The position numbers were made by a program, and so were the translations under genes. A stretch of 64,000 bases of DNA from Trebonia sp963836195 (GTDB lineage Bacteria; Actinomycetota; Actinomycetes; Streptosporangiales; Streptosporangiaceae): the NCBI GenBank assembly GCA_963836195.1, contig CAWIIX010000005.1, positions 841,979 to 905,978 on the forward strand, given 5' to 3'. The notes under the pieces were generated by a model that searched no databases, was not told where the DNA came from, and was given only the letters and a program-made list of their open reading frames with translations. Below, in pieces: positions 51,005 to 59,759 of this stretch. How positions within the stretch are numbered: position 1 is the first letter of the stretch; every line of letters starts with the position of its first letter.

Positions 51005-51403
51005 ATGTCAATGACCGACCCGATTGCGGACATGCTCACCCGCGTGCGGAACGCCAACTCGGCGTATCACGACACCGTGGGCATGCCGTACTCGAAGATC
51101 AAGTCGCACATCGCGGAGATCCTCCAGCAGGAGGGCTACATCGCCGGGTGGCGCGTCGAGGACGCCGAAGTCGGCAAGAACCTGGTGGTCCTGCTGAAGT
51201 TCGGCAACGCCAGGGAGCGCTCCATCGCGGGCATCAAGCGGGTCTCCAAGCCCGGCCTGCGCGTGTACGCGAAGAAGGACAACCTGCCCCGGGTGCTCGG
51301 CGGGCTCGGCGTCGCGATCATCTCGACGTCAAGCGGCCTGATGACCGACAGGCAAGCCAAGAAGAACGGCGTGGGCGGGGAAGTCCTCGCCTACGTCTGG
51401 TAG
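51005..51403 (+). CDS. rpsH: 30S ribosomal protein S8
   Basis: A protein of 132 residues. I start at ATG 51005 (MSMTDPIADMLTRVRNAN); ATG 51011 is also possible. The end GLMTDRQAKKNGVGGEVLAYVW is canonical. It binds 16S helix 21 and in other bacteria represses the spc operon. Confidence 0.96.
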   Translation: MSMTDPIADMLTRVRNANSAYHDTVGMPYSKIKSHIAEILQQEGYIAGWRVEDAEVGKNLVVLLKFGNARERSIAGIKRVSKPGLRVYAKKDNLPRVLGGLGVAIISTSSGLMTDRQAKKNGVGGEVLAYVW

Positions 51404-51423
51404 CGGGAAGGGAGAGCAACGAC

Positions 51424-51960
51424 ATGTCACGTATTGGACGTCTCCCCATTCCTGTTCCCAGCGGAGTGGACATCAACATCGACGGCCAGGCGGTCAGCGT
51501 CAAGGGGCCCAGGGGATCCCTGAGCCTTACCGTCGCCGAGCCGATCGCGGTGGAGCGTCAGGACGGTGTCCTGAACGTCACCAGGCCGAACGACGAGGGC
51601 AAGGTTCGCGCCCTGCACGGCCTGTCCCGCACGCTCATCGCCAACATGGTGGAGGGCGTGACCAGCGGCTACAGCAAGACGCTGGAGATCGTCGGCGTCG
51701 GCTACCGCGTGGCGGCCAAGGGCAAGGACCTCGAGTTCTCGCTCGGCTTCAGCCACCCGGTCGTCGTCACCCCGCCCGAGGGCATCACCTTCCGCGTCGA
51801 GGCGCCGACCAGGTTCGTGGTCGAGGGCATCGACAAGCAGCTGGTGGGCGAGACCGCAGCGCGGATCCGCAAGCTCCGCAAGCCCGACCCGTACAAGGCC
51901 AAGGGCGTGCGGTACCAGGGTGAAGTGATCCGGCGCAAGGTCGGGAAGGCTGGTAAGTAG
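51424..51960 (+). CDS. rplF: 50S ribosomal protein L6
   Basis: A protein of 178 residues, ATG after GGGAGAGC. SRIGRLPIPVPSGVDINIDGQAVSVKGPRG and RKPDPYKAKGVRYQGEVIRRKVGKAGK are canonical. It lies near the sarcin-ricin loop. Confidence 0.97.
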   Translation: MSRIGRLPIPVPSGVDINIDGQAVSVKGPRGSLSLTVAEPIAVERQDGVLNVTRPNDEGKVRALHGLSRTLIANMVEGVTSGYSKTLEIVGVGYRVAAKGKDLEFSLGFSHPVVVTPPEGITFRVEAPTRFVVEGIDKQLVGETAARIRKLRKPDPYKAKGVRYQGEVIRRKVGKAGK

Positions 51961-51962
51961 TC

Positions 51963-52379
51963 ATGGCTGGTACCCAGGCCAAGAGGTCATCGATCGAGTA
52001 CGCCTCCGGGCGGGTCGGTCCGCGCACCGCGACGAAGACCCGTTCCCGTGTCCGGCGCCACCTGCGGGTGCGCAAGAAGGTCACCGGCAGCACGCTGCGG
52101 CCGCGTCTGGTCGTCAACCGGTCCGCACGGCACCTGTTCGTGCAGATCGTCGACGACAGCGTCGGCCGGACGCTCGCGTCCGCGTCCACGCTGGACGAGT
52201 CCATCAAGGCCGCCGAGGGCGACAAGACGGCCAAGGCCAAGCTTGTCGGCGCGCTCATCGCCGAGCGGGCGAGGGACGCTGGCATCGAGGCAGTGGTCTT
52301 CGACCGTGGCGGCTACCAGTACCACGGCCGGGTGGCCGCGGTCGCCGACAGCGCTCGGGAAGCCGGGCTGACGCTGTGA
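51963..52379 (+). CDS. rplR: 50S ribosomal protein L18
   Basis: A protein of 138 residues with an N-terminal extension of about 20 residues. RRHLRVRKKVTGSTLRPRLVVNRSARHLFVQIVDD and VVFDRGGYQYHGRVAAVADSAREAGL are diagnostic. It binds 5S rRNA together with L5. Confidence 0.96.
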   Translation: MAGTQAKRSSIEYASGRVGPRTATKTRSRVRRHLRVRKKVTGSTLRPRLVVNRSARHLFVQIVDDSVGRTLASASTLDESIKAAEGDKTAKAKLVGALIAERARDAGIEAVVFDRGGYQYHGRVAAVADSAREAGLTL

Positions 52380-52413
52380 TGCCGGGCAAGAAAGTAACTA
52401 GGAGGAACAGCTA

Positions 52414-53025
52414 ATGCCAGGAGCTCCGCGGCGTGGGGGCCAGGCCGGCGGCGGCGAGCGGCGGGAACGTCGTGACGACCGACGCGGCGGCCAGGCCGAG
52501 AAGCAGACGGTCTACCTGGAGCGCGTGGTCACCATCAACCGCGTGGCCAAGGTGGTCAAGGGCGGGCGCAGGTTCAGCTTTACCGCGCTCGTCGTGGTTG
52601 GCGACGGTAACGGCATGGTCGGCGTCGGCTACGGGAAGGCCAAGGAGGTGCCCGCGGCGATCGCCAAGGGTGTCGAGGAGGCCAAGAAGCACTTCTTCCG
52701 GGTGCCGCGCATCGTCGGGACGATCCCGCACACGGTGCAGGGCGAGGCGGCGGCCGGCGTGGTGCTGCTCAAGCCGGCCAGCCCCGGTACCGGCGTCATC
52801 GCCGGCGGCCCGGTTCGGGCCGTGCTCGAGTGCGCGGGGATCAGCGACGTGCTGTCCCGTTCGCTCGGCTCGTCCAACCCGATCAACGTGGTGCACGCCA
52901 CCGTGACCGCGCTGAAGGCGCTCAGCCGTCCTGAGGAGATCGCGGCCAAGCGCGGCCTGCCGATCGAGGACGTGGCGCCCAAGGCGATGCTCGCGGCGCA
53001 GCGCGCTGCCGCGGCGAGCGCGTGA
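52414..53025 (+). CDS. rpsE: 30S ribosomal protein S5
   Basis: A protein of 203 residues, ATG after AGGAGGA. ERVVTINRVAKVVKGGRRFSFTALVVVGDGNGMVGVGYGKAKEVPAAI covers the decoding/helicase region and the spectinomycin loop; no unusual change is obvious there. An Arg/Gly-rich N-terminal tail of 25 residues precedes it. Confidence 0.97.
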   Translation: MPGAPRRGGQAGGGERRERRDDRRGGQAEKQTVYLERVVTINRVAKVVKGGRRFSFTALVVVGDGNGMVGVGYGKAKEVPAAIAKGVEEAKKHFFRVPRIVGTIPHTVQGEAAAGVVLLKPASPGTGVIAGGPVRAVLECAGISDVLSRSLGSSNPINVVHATVTALKALSRPEEIAAKRGLPIEDVAPKAMLAAQRAAAASA

Positions 53026-53039
53026 CGAGGGAGCCTAGG

Positions 53040-53222
53040 ATGACACAGCTCAAGGTGACGCAGGTCAAGTCGAAGATCGGCGGGAACAGCACGCAGCTCG
53101 GTACGCTGCGTTCGCTGGGCCTGCGCAAGATCGGCCAGTCGGTGGTCAAGCCGGATCGCCCGGAGTTCCGGGGCATGATCCACACCGTCCGCCACCTGGT
53201 CGTGGTAGAGGAAGTGGACTAG
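53040..53222 (+). CDS. rpmD: 50S ribosomal protein L30
   Basis: A protein of 60 residues. I start at ATG 53040 (TQLKVTQVKSKIGGNSTQLGTLRSLGLRKIG), after GGAGCCTAGG. It is the short bacterial L30. Confidence 0.96.
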   Translation: MTQLKVTQVKSKIGGNSTQLGTLRSLGLRKIGQSVVKPDRPEFRGMIHTVRHLVVVEEVD

Positions 53223-53224
53223 CC

Positions 53225-53668
53225 ATGCTGAAGCTGCATGACCTACGGCCGGCCCCCGGTGCCCATAAGGCGAAGCAGCGGCTCGGCCGCGGCGAGGGCT
53301 CGAAGGGCAAGACGGCCGGCCGCGGTACCAAGGGCACCAAGGCTCGCTACCAGGTGCCGGTCGGGTTCGAGGGCGGCCAGGTGCCGCTGCAGCGGCGGCT
53401 GCCTAAGCTCAAGGGGTTCTCCAACGCCCTGTTCAAGACCGACTACCAGGTCGTCAACCTCGGGCGCCTGGCCGAGCTGTTCCCTGCGGGCAGCGAGGTC
53501 ACGCCGGAGACGCTGGTGGCCGGCGGCGCCGTGCGCAAAGGCGAGCTCGTCAAGGTGCTCGGCGACGGCGAACTATCGGTGGCGCTGCGGGTTAGCGCGC
53601 ACAAGGTATCCGCGTCGGCTCGGCAGAAGATCGAAGCGGCGGGCGGAACAGTTACGCTGCTCGGTTAG
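53225..53668 (+). CDS. rplO: 50S ribosomal protein L15
   Basis: A protein of 147 residues. LKLHDLRPAPGAHKAKQRLGRGEGSKGKTAGRGTKGTKAR is the characteristic basic N-terminus; QRRLPKLKGFSN follows. It contacts domain II of 23S rRNA. Confidence 0.97.
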   Translation: MLKLHDLRPAPGAHKAKQRLGRGEGSKGKTAGRGTKGTKARYQVPVGFEGGQVPLQRRLPKLKGFSNALFKTDYQVVNLGRLAELFPAGSEVTPETLVAGGAVRKGELVKVLGDGELSVALRVSAHKVSASARQKIEAAGGTVTLLG

Positions 53669-53718
53669 TCTCTGGTAGGCCACCACGTAGTGGACACCGA
53701 GGCCGCGTGCCCAGGCTG

Positions 53719-53748
53719 GCTCGTTCAAGGGGAGGCCCTTGGACGAGC
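53719..53748 (+). terminator. hairpin in the rplO-secY gap
   Basis: GCTCGTTCAAGG (53719-53730) pairs with CCTTGGACGAGC (53737-53748) with one G-T pair and a 6-nt loop. There is no T-tract, so partial termination or an mRNA processing site is possible. The remaining gap holds no gene. Confidence 0.6.
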
Positions 53749-53823
53749 TAGCTCCATGGGTACCCGTCCGGGTAAGATACGGAAGCCGCTCACGCAGGTT
53801 CCGCCGATGAAGAGGGATCACGC

Positions 53824-55161
53824 ATGCTGACCGCGTTCATCCGGGCGTTCAGAACGCCCGACCTGCGCAAAAAGCTGCTTTTTACGCTAGGCATTATTGC
53901 CTTGTTCAGGTTCGGATCGTCGCTGCCCGCCCCGGGCATCAACGAGAAGAACGTGGCGTTCTGCGCGAACGTCGCGTCGAAGAGCAATATCGCCAGCACG
54001 CTGCAGATCGTCGACCTGCTCAGCGGTAACGCGCTCAAGTACCTGTCGGTGTTCGCGCTCGGCATCATGCCGTACATCACCGCGAGCATCATCCTTCAGC
54101 TGCTGACCGTCGTCATCCCCCGGCTCGAGACGCTCAAGAACGAGGGCCAGTCCGGCCAGGCGAAGATCACGCAGTACACCAGGTACCTCACCATCGGCCT
54201 GGCGATCCTCCAGTCGACCGGCTACATCGAGCTCGCCCGCAGCGGCACGCTGTTCCCGAACTGCAACGTCGCGGCTAACCCGATCATCCCCAACGCGTCC
54301 GTGTTCCACATCGCGACGATGGTCATCGCGATGGTGGCGGGCACCGCCGTCATCATGTGGATGGGCGAGCTGATCACCGACCGCGGCGTCGGCAACGGCA
54401 TGTCAGTCATGATCTTCACCCAGGTCATCGCGGTCATCCCCGGCGAGCTGCTGGCGATCTACCAGGACCGGGGCACGTTCACCGCGCTGCTCGCGATCAT
54501 CGTGATCTTCGTGGTCGTCGCGTTCGTGGTCTTCATGGAGCAGGCCCAGCGGCGCATCCCCGTGCAGTACGCGAAGCGGATGGTCGGCCGCCGGATGTAC
54601 GGCGGTACGTCCACCTACATCCCGATGAAGGTGAACCAGGCCGGCGTCATCCCGGTCATCTTCGCCTCCAGCCTGCTGTACCTGCCGCAGCTCGGCGTGT
54701 CGCTGTTCGGCAACCAGACGAAACCGCAGGGCTGGGTTTCCTGGGTCCAGCGGTACCTGGAGGTCAACTCGAGCACGAACCTGTCGAGCATGTGGTTCTA
54801 CATGGCCCTGTTCTTCCTGTTGATCGTCGCCTTCACGTTCTTCTACGTCTCGATCACGTTCAACCCGGTCGAAGTAGCCGACAACATGAAGAAGTACGGC
54901 GGGTTCATCCCCGGCATCAGGCCGGGGCGGCCGACGGCGGAGTACCTCAGCTACGTGCTCAACCGGCTCACCACCCCCGGTTCGCTCTATCTCGGCGTGG
55001 TCGCCCTCTTCCCGCTTGTCGCGCTCGCCGTGATCGGCGTGGCCAACCAGTTCCCGTTCAGCGGCGTGAGCCTGCTCATCATGGTCGGCGTCGGCCTAGA
55101 CACGGTCAAGCAGATCGAGAGCCAGCTGCAGCAGCGTAATTACGAAGGTTTCCTGCGATAG
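53824..55161 (+). CDS. secY: preprotein translocase subunit SecY
   Basis: A protein of 445 residues with ten predicted membrane helices. The plug region RFGSSLPAPGINE and LSGNALKYLSVFALGIMPYITASIILQLLTVVIP are standard. The cytoplasmic loops that bind SecA/ribosome are basic (VQYAKRMVGRRMYGGTSTYIPMKVN; NMKKYGGFIPGIRPGRPTAEYLSYVLNRLT). It forms the Sec channel with SecE and SecG. The stop overlaps the adk start by one base. Confidence 0.97.
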   Translation: MLTAFIRAFRTPDLRKKLLFTLGIIALFRFGSSLPAPGINEKNVAFCANVASKSNIASTLQIVDLLSGNALKYLSVFALGIMPYITASIILQLLTVVIPRLETLKNEGQSGQAKITQYTRYLTIGLAILQSTGYIELARSGTLFPNCNVAANPIIPNASVFHIATMVIAMVAGTAVIMWMGELITDRGVGNGMSVMIFTQVIAVIPGELLAIYQDRGTFTALLAIIVIFVVVAFVVFMEQAQRRIPVQYAKRMVGRRMYGGTSTYIPMKVNQAGVIPVIFASSLLYLPQLGVSLFGNQTKPQGWVSWVQRYLEVNSSTNLSSMWFYMALFFLLIVAFTFFYVSITFNPVEVADNMKKYGGFIPGIRPGRPTAEYLSYVLNRLTTPGSLYLGVVALFPLVALAVIGVANQFPFSGVSLLIMVGVGLDTVKQIESQLQQRNYEGFLR

Positions 55162-55814
55162 TGCGCATCGTCCTGGTTGGGCCCCCCGGAGCGGGCAAAG
55201 GGACTCAGGCCCACTTCATCGCATCGCACCTGTCGATCCCGCGCATTTCGACCGGCGACATCTTCCGGTTCAACGTTGCCAACAGCACCGACCTCGGCGC
55301 CAAGGCGAAGGAGTACATGGACCGGGGTGATCTCGTCCCCGACGAGATCACCGTGGCGATGGTGCGCGACCGGCTCGCGGAAGACGACGCCAAGGCCGGG
55401 TTCCTCCTCGACGGCTTCCCGCGCAACGTGCCCCAGGCCGAGACGCTGAAGAAGATGCTGGCCGAGCTCGACGCCAAGCTGACCGTGGTGCTCGAGCTGG
55501 TGGTGGACGAGGAAGAGGTGGTCCGGCGGCTGTCCGGGCGCCGTACCTGCCGCCGGTGCGAGCGGGTCTGGCACGTCCTCTACGACCCGCCCAGCCAGCC
55601 CGGCGTCTGCGATGACTGCGGCGGCGAGCTCTTCCAGCGCGATGACGACAAGGAAGACGTGATCAGGCACCGCCTTGAGGTCTACAACACCCAGACCGCC
55701 CCGCTGATCGCCTTCTACGCCGACGAGGGCATCCTGGTCGGCATCGACGCGACCGGGCCGGTGGAGGAGATCACCGCCCGCGCGCTCGACGCCCTGGAAC
55801 CGTACACCCGCTAG
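55161..55814 (+). CDS. adk: adenylate kinase, zinc LID type
   Basis: A protein of 217 residues, GTG start. The P-loop is GPPGAGKGTQ, the AMP site ISTGDIFR, and the LID carries paired cysteines (CRRC and CDDC about 22 residues apart) typical of zinc-stabilised long-form Adk. It converts ATP + AMP to 2 ADP. Its place between secY and map is conserved. Confidence 0.97.
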   Translation: MRIVLVGPPGAGKGTQAHFIASHLSIPRISTGDIFRFNVANSTDLGAKAKEYMDRGDLVPDEITVAMVRDRLAEDDAKAGFLLDGFPRNVPQAETLKKMLAELDAKLTVVLELVVDEEEVVRRLSGRRTCRRCERVWHVLYDPPSQPGVCDDCGGELFQRDDDKEDVIRHRLEVYNTQTAPLIAFYADEGILVGIDATGPVEEITARALDALEPYTR

Positions 55815-55864
55815 CAGAGAGTAAGACGTTGCCGCGAAGGTAACGTAAGAGCGGGAGGTGCGAT

Positions 55865-56779
55865 ATGCGGCTTCGGCGGGAACCGGCGATCCAGATCAAG
55901 ACGCCTGCGCAGATCGCACGCATGTACGAGGCGGGCCAGGTGGTCGCGCGGACGCTGGCGGCGTTGGCCGACGCGGTCCGGCCCGGGGTGACGACGGCCG
56001 AACTCGATTCTGTCGCCGAGCGCGAGATCAGGTCGGCCGGCGCGGTCCCCTCCTTCCTCGGCTACTTCGGGTACCCGGCGTCGATCTGCGCGTCGGTCAA
56101 CGAGCAGGTCGTGCACGGGATACCGAGTGACGGGCAGCGGCTGCGGGCCGGGGACATCGTCTCCATCGACTGCGGCGCGATCCTCGACGGGTGGCACGGG
56201 GACGCCGCGATCTCGGTTGCAGTCGGCGAGATCGATCCGGCCGACCAGGCGCTGCTCGACGCGTGCGAGGCGTCGATGTGGGCGGGAATCGCGCAGGCGG
56301 TCCCCGGCCGGCGGCTCGGTGACATCTCCAACGCGGTCGAGCGATCGGTGCGCGGATCGGGCGCCTACGGACTGATACGCGAGTACACCGGGCACGGGAT
56401 CGGCACCGAGATGCACATGGACCCCGCGGTCAGGAACTACGGGCCGCCCGGGCAGGGACCCAGGCTGCTGGCCGGGATGGCGCTGGCGATCGAGCCCATG
56501 ATCACCCGGGGCGGCCGCGAGGTCGCCGAGCTCGCGGACGGCTGGACGGTCGTCTCGGTTGACGGCTCGCGCGCCGCGCACTTCGAGCACACCGTTGCCA
56601 TCACCGCCGACGGGCCGTGGGTGCTGACCGCGCTCGAGGGCGCGAAGTCGGCCGCGGCCGAGCGCGCCGGAGTCCGGCTCTGGGGCCGGGACCGGCCGCC
56701 GACGGCGATCGTCGGCCCCCGCGAGGATGACCGGCTCGCCACGAGGACTGCGCCCGGTGGAGATGGCGATGTCGGGTGA
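55865..56779 (+). CDS. map: methionine aminopeptidase, type I
   Basis: A protein of 304 residues. The five metal ligands are visible: Asp in SIDCGAILDG and DAAISVAVG, His in YTGHGIGTEMH, Glu in AIEPMITRGG and Glu in HFEHTVAI. The core ends near residue 255. The last 50 residues (EGAKSAAAERAGVRLWGRDR...) are a nonconserved extension overlapping the next gene by 11 bases. It removes N-terminal Met from new proteins. Confidence 0.94.
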   Translation: MRLRREPAIQIKTPAQIARMYEAGQVVARTLAALADAVRPGVTTAELDSVAEREIRSAGAVPSFLGYFGYPASICASVNEQVVHGIPSDGQRLRAGDIVSIDCGAILDGWHGDAAISVAVGEIDPADQALLDACEASMWAGIAQAVPGRRLGDISNAVERSVRGSGAYGLIREYTGHGIGTEMHMDPAVRNYGPPGQGPRLLAGMALAIEPMITRGGREVAELADGWTVVSVDGSRAAHFEHTVAITADGPWVLTALEGAKSAAAERAGVRLWGRDRPPTAIVGPREDDRLATRTAPGGDGDVG

Positions 56780-57227
56780 CCCGAAGGTACGTGCCTCGGA
56801 CGCGGACCGCGAGCGGACCGCGGCGCTGCTGCGCGAGCACCACGCGGTCGGCCGGCTGACGGCCGACGAGTTCAGCGAGCGGGTCGACAAGGCGCTCGCG
56901 GCCAGGACGCTGGGCGACCTCGAGGCCCTGCTGGCCGACCTCCCGGCCATCGACCTGTACCAGCTGCCGGCCGCGGGCATCCGCCCCGCCCCGCCCGGCG
57001 CGCTCCGGCGCCGGGGCGGCCCCGGCCTCAACCGGCGCGGCGACAGGGCGTTCCTGCCCGACCGGCCCACCAGCTGGATCACCTGGATGGCGGCGACCTC
57101 GCTGCTGCTGCTGGTCTGGTTCGGCATCGGCCTCGCCACCGGCGGCGTCGGCTGGCTCCCGTGGTTCCTCCTCATCATCATCCCGTGGGCCCTCACCATC
57201 GCCCGCCGCCCGCCCGACCACCCCTAG
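56769..57227 (+). CDS. DUF1707 (SHOCT-like) domain membrane protein
   Basis: A protein of 152 residues. PKVRASDADRERTAALLREHHAVGRLTADEFSERVDKALAARTLGDLEALLADLP is the DUF1707 domain found at the N-terminus of many actinobacterial membrane proteins; its function is unknown. After a Pro/Arg-rich linker come two hydrophobic helices (WITWMAATSLLLLVWFGIGLA and WLPWFLLIIIPWALTIA). I start at ATG 56769, preceded by GGAG; upstream in-frame codons GTG 56757 and ATG 56763 are alternatives. It overlaps map, so it is translated from the same transcript. Confidence 0.85.
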   Translation: MSGDPKVRASDADRERTAALLREHHAVGRLTADEFSERVDKALAARTLGDLEALLADLPAIDLYQLPAAGIRPAPPGALRRRGGPGLNRRGDRAFLPDRPTSWITWMAATSLLLLVWFGIGLATGGVGWLPWFLLIIIPWALTIARRPPDHP

Positions 57228-57276
57228 CCGGACCACCCCTAGCCGGACCACCCCTGGCCCGACCACCCCTAGCCCG
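57217..57276. repeat. 15-bp tandem repeat, 4 units, spanning the DUF1707 gene end
   Basis: ACCACCCCTAGCCGG-type units start at 57217, 57232, 57247 and 57262, with only changes in the last bases. The first unit contains the DUF1707 stop codon. Confidence 0.85.
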
Positions 57277-57614
57277 AGCGCCGCGGGCCCACGGGCAGGC
57301 GATGATGGCAGTTACGCGGGCTCGCGTCGCGTACCCTGGGAAGGCAGGCGTACGTACGCCGCCGAGCGGTCCGCCGGGGAACGTCACACGGAATAGACCG
57401 CAGGGCGGTGTTGCTTTACCCAACGCCGGTGTTATGCTGCCGGTTCGCGTTCGCGTGAGGGGTGCAGTAGACTCTGCTGCGGCCCATCGGCTCGCTTTCC
57501 GTATGGCCTCATGCCACGGGGGAGTACCGTCGTCCAGCTCGGCTTGTATCTGTCTGAGCTGCTGCGAACAGCCAAGACACCAATCAAGACTACGCAGGAC
57601 GAAGCGCGGAGGAT
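57277..57614 (+). promoter_or_regulatory. infA upstream region with probable promoter
   Basis: No gene seen. TTGCTT (57411-57416), 16-bp spacer, TATGCT (57433-57438) is the best promoter match. A second -10-like TAGACT lies at 57468-57473. Either would give the infA-rpmJ-rpsM-rpsK-rpsD-rpoA-rplQ transcript its own start. Confidence 0.5.
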
Positions 57615-57836
57615 ATGCCCAAGAAAGACGGCGCCATCGAGATCGAAGGCACGGTGGTCGAGACGTTGCCCAATGCCTTCTTCCGCGTGGAGCTGGACAA
57701 CGGGCACAAGGTACTCGCCCACATCAGCGGGAAGATGCGGATGCACTACATCCGGATCCTGCCCGACGACCGGGTGGTCGTTGAGCTCAGCCCGTATGAC
57801 CTCAGCCGCGGTCGCATCGTTTATCGGTACAAGTAA
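57615..57836 (+). CDS. infA: translation initiation factor IF-1
   Basis: A protein of 73 residues, ATG after GGAGGAT. PKKDGAIEIEGTVVETLPNAFFRVELDNGHKVLAHISGKMRMHYIRILPDDRV is the complete S1-like OB fold. It blocks the A site during initiation. Confidence 0.98.
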   Translation: MPKKDGAIEIEGTVVETLPNAFFRVELDNGHKVLAHISGKMRMHYIRILPDDRVVVELSPYDLSRGRIVYRYK

Positions 57837-57904
57837 GGGCATCCCGGCACCTCGGTGCCAGGAGCTAACCGGCCCGCCCAGCGGGCCACGAGGAGAAGTT
57901 TGCC

Positions 57905-58018
57905 GTGAAGGTCAAGCCGAGCGTCAAGAAGATCTGCAGCAAGTGCAGGATCATCCGCCGCCACGGCCGCGTCATGGTGATCTGCTCGGACCCCCGGCAC
58001 AAGCAGCGCCAGGGCTGA
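57905..58018 (+). CDS. rpmJ: 50S ribosomal protein L36
   Basis: A protein of 37 residues from GTG 57905, preceded by ACGAGGAGAA. It reads KVKPSVKKICSKCRIIRR then HGRVMVICSDPRHKQRQG. The zinc ligands are CxxC, a later Cys and His, the C+ form. It was too short for simple gene finding but is unmistakable. Confidence 0.97.
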   Translation: MKVKPSVKKICSKCRIIRRHGRVMVICSDPRHKQRQG

Positions 58019-58099
58019 GCGGTACCGTCAGCCGCGCCCGTGAGCCGCAGCGCACAGCTGCACAACTGAATAAAACCGAGTAGTACGCGCATCGCAAGC

Positions 58100-58164
58100 G
58101 GCCCAGGCAACACTGGGCCGCAGCCCCCGGTTGGAGGCCGGGGCCCGTCCTGGGCAGGGACGGG
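58100..58164 (+). promoter_or_regulatory. three stacked hairpins in the rpmJ-rpsM gap
   Basis: GGCCCAG-n6-CTGGGCC (58100-58119), GCCCCCGG-n7-CCGGGGC (58123-58144) and CCCGTCC-n7-GGACGGG (58144-58164) follow each other 50-110 bp upstream of rpsM. The location suits r-protein autoregulation or processing; that role is an inference. Confidence 0.55.
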
Positions 58165-58210
58165 GAGCGATGCGGAGGACCTCCACCCACAAGAAGGAGA
58201 ACTGCCCAGA

Positions 58211-58591
58211 ATGGCACGTCTCTCTGGCGTTGACCTGCCGCGTGAGAAGCGGCTTGAGATCGCCCTGACCTATGTCTACGGCATCGGCCGCACCCGGGCC
58301 ACGGAGACCCTCGCCGCCACCGGCGTGAGCGGCGACACCCGGGTCCACGCCCTCACCGAGGACGACCTGGCCAAGCTGCGCGAGTGGATCGACGCGAACT
58401 ACCAGGTCGAGGGTGACCTCCGCCGCGAGGTCGCGGCCGACATCCGCCGCAAGATCGAGATCGGCTGCTACCAGGGCATCAGGCACCGCAAGGGGCTGCC
58501 GGTGCACGGTCAGCGGACGCAGACCAACGCGCGTACCCGCAAGGGCAAGAAGAAGACCGTCGCCGGCAAGAAGAAGGCCGGGAAGAAGTAA
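58211..58591 (+). CDS. rpsM: 30S ribosomal protein S13
   Basis: A protein of 126 residues, ATG after AAGAAGGAGAA. ARLSGVDLPREKRLEIALTYVYGIGRTRA and CYQGIRHRKGLPVHGQRTQTNARTRKGKKKTVAGKKKA are canonical. It sits in the head and contacts P-site tRNA. Confidence 0.97.
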   Translation: MARLSGVDLPREKRLEIALTYVYGIGRTRATETLAATGVSGDTRVHALTEDDLAKLREWIDANYQVEGDLRREVAADIRRKIEIGCYQGIRHRKGLPVHGQRTQTNARTRKGKKKTVAGKKKAGKK

Positions 58592-58634
58592 CCCGTTCTC
58601 CGGGTGATCACCTCAATCAGGAGCTTACAGACAG

Positions 58635-59045
58635 ATGCCGCCGCGCAAGAGCACCCAGCAGGGCGCACCCAAGAAGGTGCGCCGCAAGGAGCGGAAGAAC
58701 ATCGCTCACGGGCACGCCCACATCCGGTCCACGTTCAACAACACCATCGTCTCGATCACCGACCCGATCGGGAACGTGATCGCGTGGGCGTCCTCCGGGC
58801 AGGTCGGGTTCAAGGGCTCGCGCAAGTCGACCCCGTACGCAGCCCAGCAGGCCGCGGAGGCCGCAGCGCGCCGCGCCATGGAGCACGGCATGCGCAAGGT
58901 CGACGTCTTCGTCAAGGGGCCGGGCTCCGGCCGCGAGACCGCCATCCGGTCGCTGCAGGCGACCGGCCTTGAGGTCGGTTCCATCCAGGACGTCACCCCC
59001 GTTCCGCATAATGGCTGCCGCCCGCCCAAGCGTCGGCGCGTCTGA
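58635..59045 (+). CDS. rpsK: 30S ribosomal protein S11
   Basis: A protein of 136 residues. HGHAHIRSTFNNTIVSITDPIGNVIAWASSGQVGFKGSRKSTPYAAQQAA and DVTPVPHNGCRPPKRRRV are diagnostic. It forms the platform beside S7 and the mRNA exit. Confidence 0.97.
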   Translation: MPPRKSTQQGAPKKVRRKERKNIAHGHAHIRSTFNNTIVSITDPIGNVIAWASSGQVGFKGSRKSTPYAAQQAAEAAARRAMEHGMRKVDVFVKGPGSGRETAIRSLQATGLEVGSIQDVTPVPHNGCRPPKRRRV

Positions 59046-59055
59046 GGAGAGACTG

Positions 59056-59683
59056 ATGGCTCGATACACAGGGGCGGACTGCAAGCTGTGCCGCCGCGAG
59101 AAGGTAAAGCTGTTCCTGAAGGGTGCCAAGTGCGATGGCCCCAAGTGCGCCATCGAGATCCGGCCCTACCCGCCGGGTGAGCACGGCCGCATCCGGCAGA
59201 AGGACAGCGAGTACCTGCTGCAGATCCGCGAGAAGCAGAAGGCCCGCCGGATCTACGGCGTGCTCGAGAAGCAGTTCGAGGGCTACTACGTCGAGGCGGC
59301 CCGCAAGTCCGGCCGTACCGGCGAGACCCTGCTGCAGATCCTCGAGAGCCGGCTGGACAACGTCGTGTTCCGCGCCGGGTTCGCCAAGAGCCGTGACATG
59401 GCCCGCCAGCTGGTCGGGCACGGTCACTTCCTGGTGAACGGCAGGCGGGTCAACATCCCGTCCTACCGGGTTCGCGAGAACGACGTCGATCGAGGTCGCG
59501 GCCAAGTCGCTTGAGCTGACCCCGATGGTCGTCGCCCGCGCCGAGGTCGGCGAGCGCGTCGTCCCGGCCTGGCTTGAGGTCATGCCCGACCAGATGCGCG
59601 TCCTCGTGCACCAGCTTCCGGCCCGGGCGCAGATCGACACCCAGGTCCAAGAGCAGCTCATCGTCGAGTACTACTCGAAGTAA
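59056..59683 (+). CDS. rpsD: 30S ribosomal protein S4, frameshifted at about 59488
   Basis: The first frame gives MARYTGADCKLCRREKVKLFLKGAKC...RLDNVVFRAGFAKSRDMARQLVGHGHFLVNGRRVNIPSYRVRENDV and then runs out of frame to a stop at 59514. The second frame continues IEVAAKSLELTPMVVARAEVG...LPARAQIDTQVQEQLIVEYYSK to TAA 59681-59683. Removing one G at 59488 restores 208 residues. The zinc-type N-terminal cysteines are present. S4 is essential for 30S assembly, so an assembly error is much likelier than a real break. Confidence 0.95.
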
Positions 59684-59759
59684 ACTGTTAGTAACGGCGG
59701 GCGACAGTCGCCCGCCGCCATTCACGGTGTCATATAGCGGGCACCTGGAAGGAAGTCTC

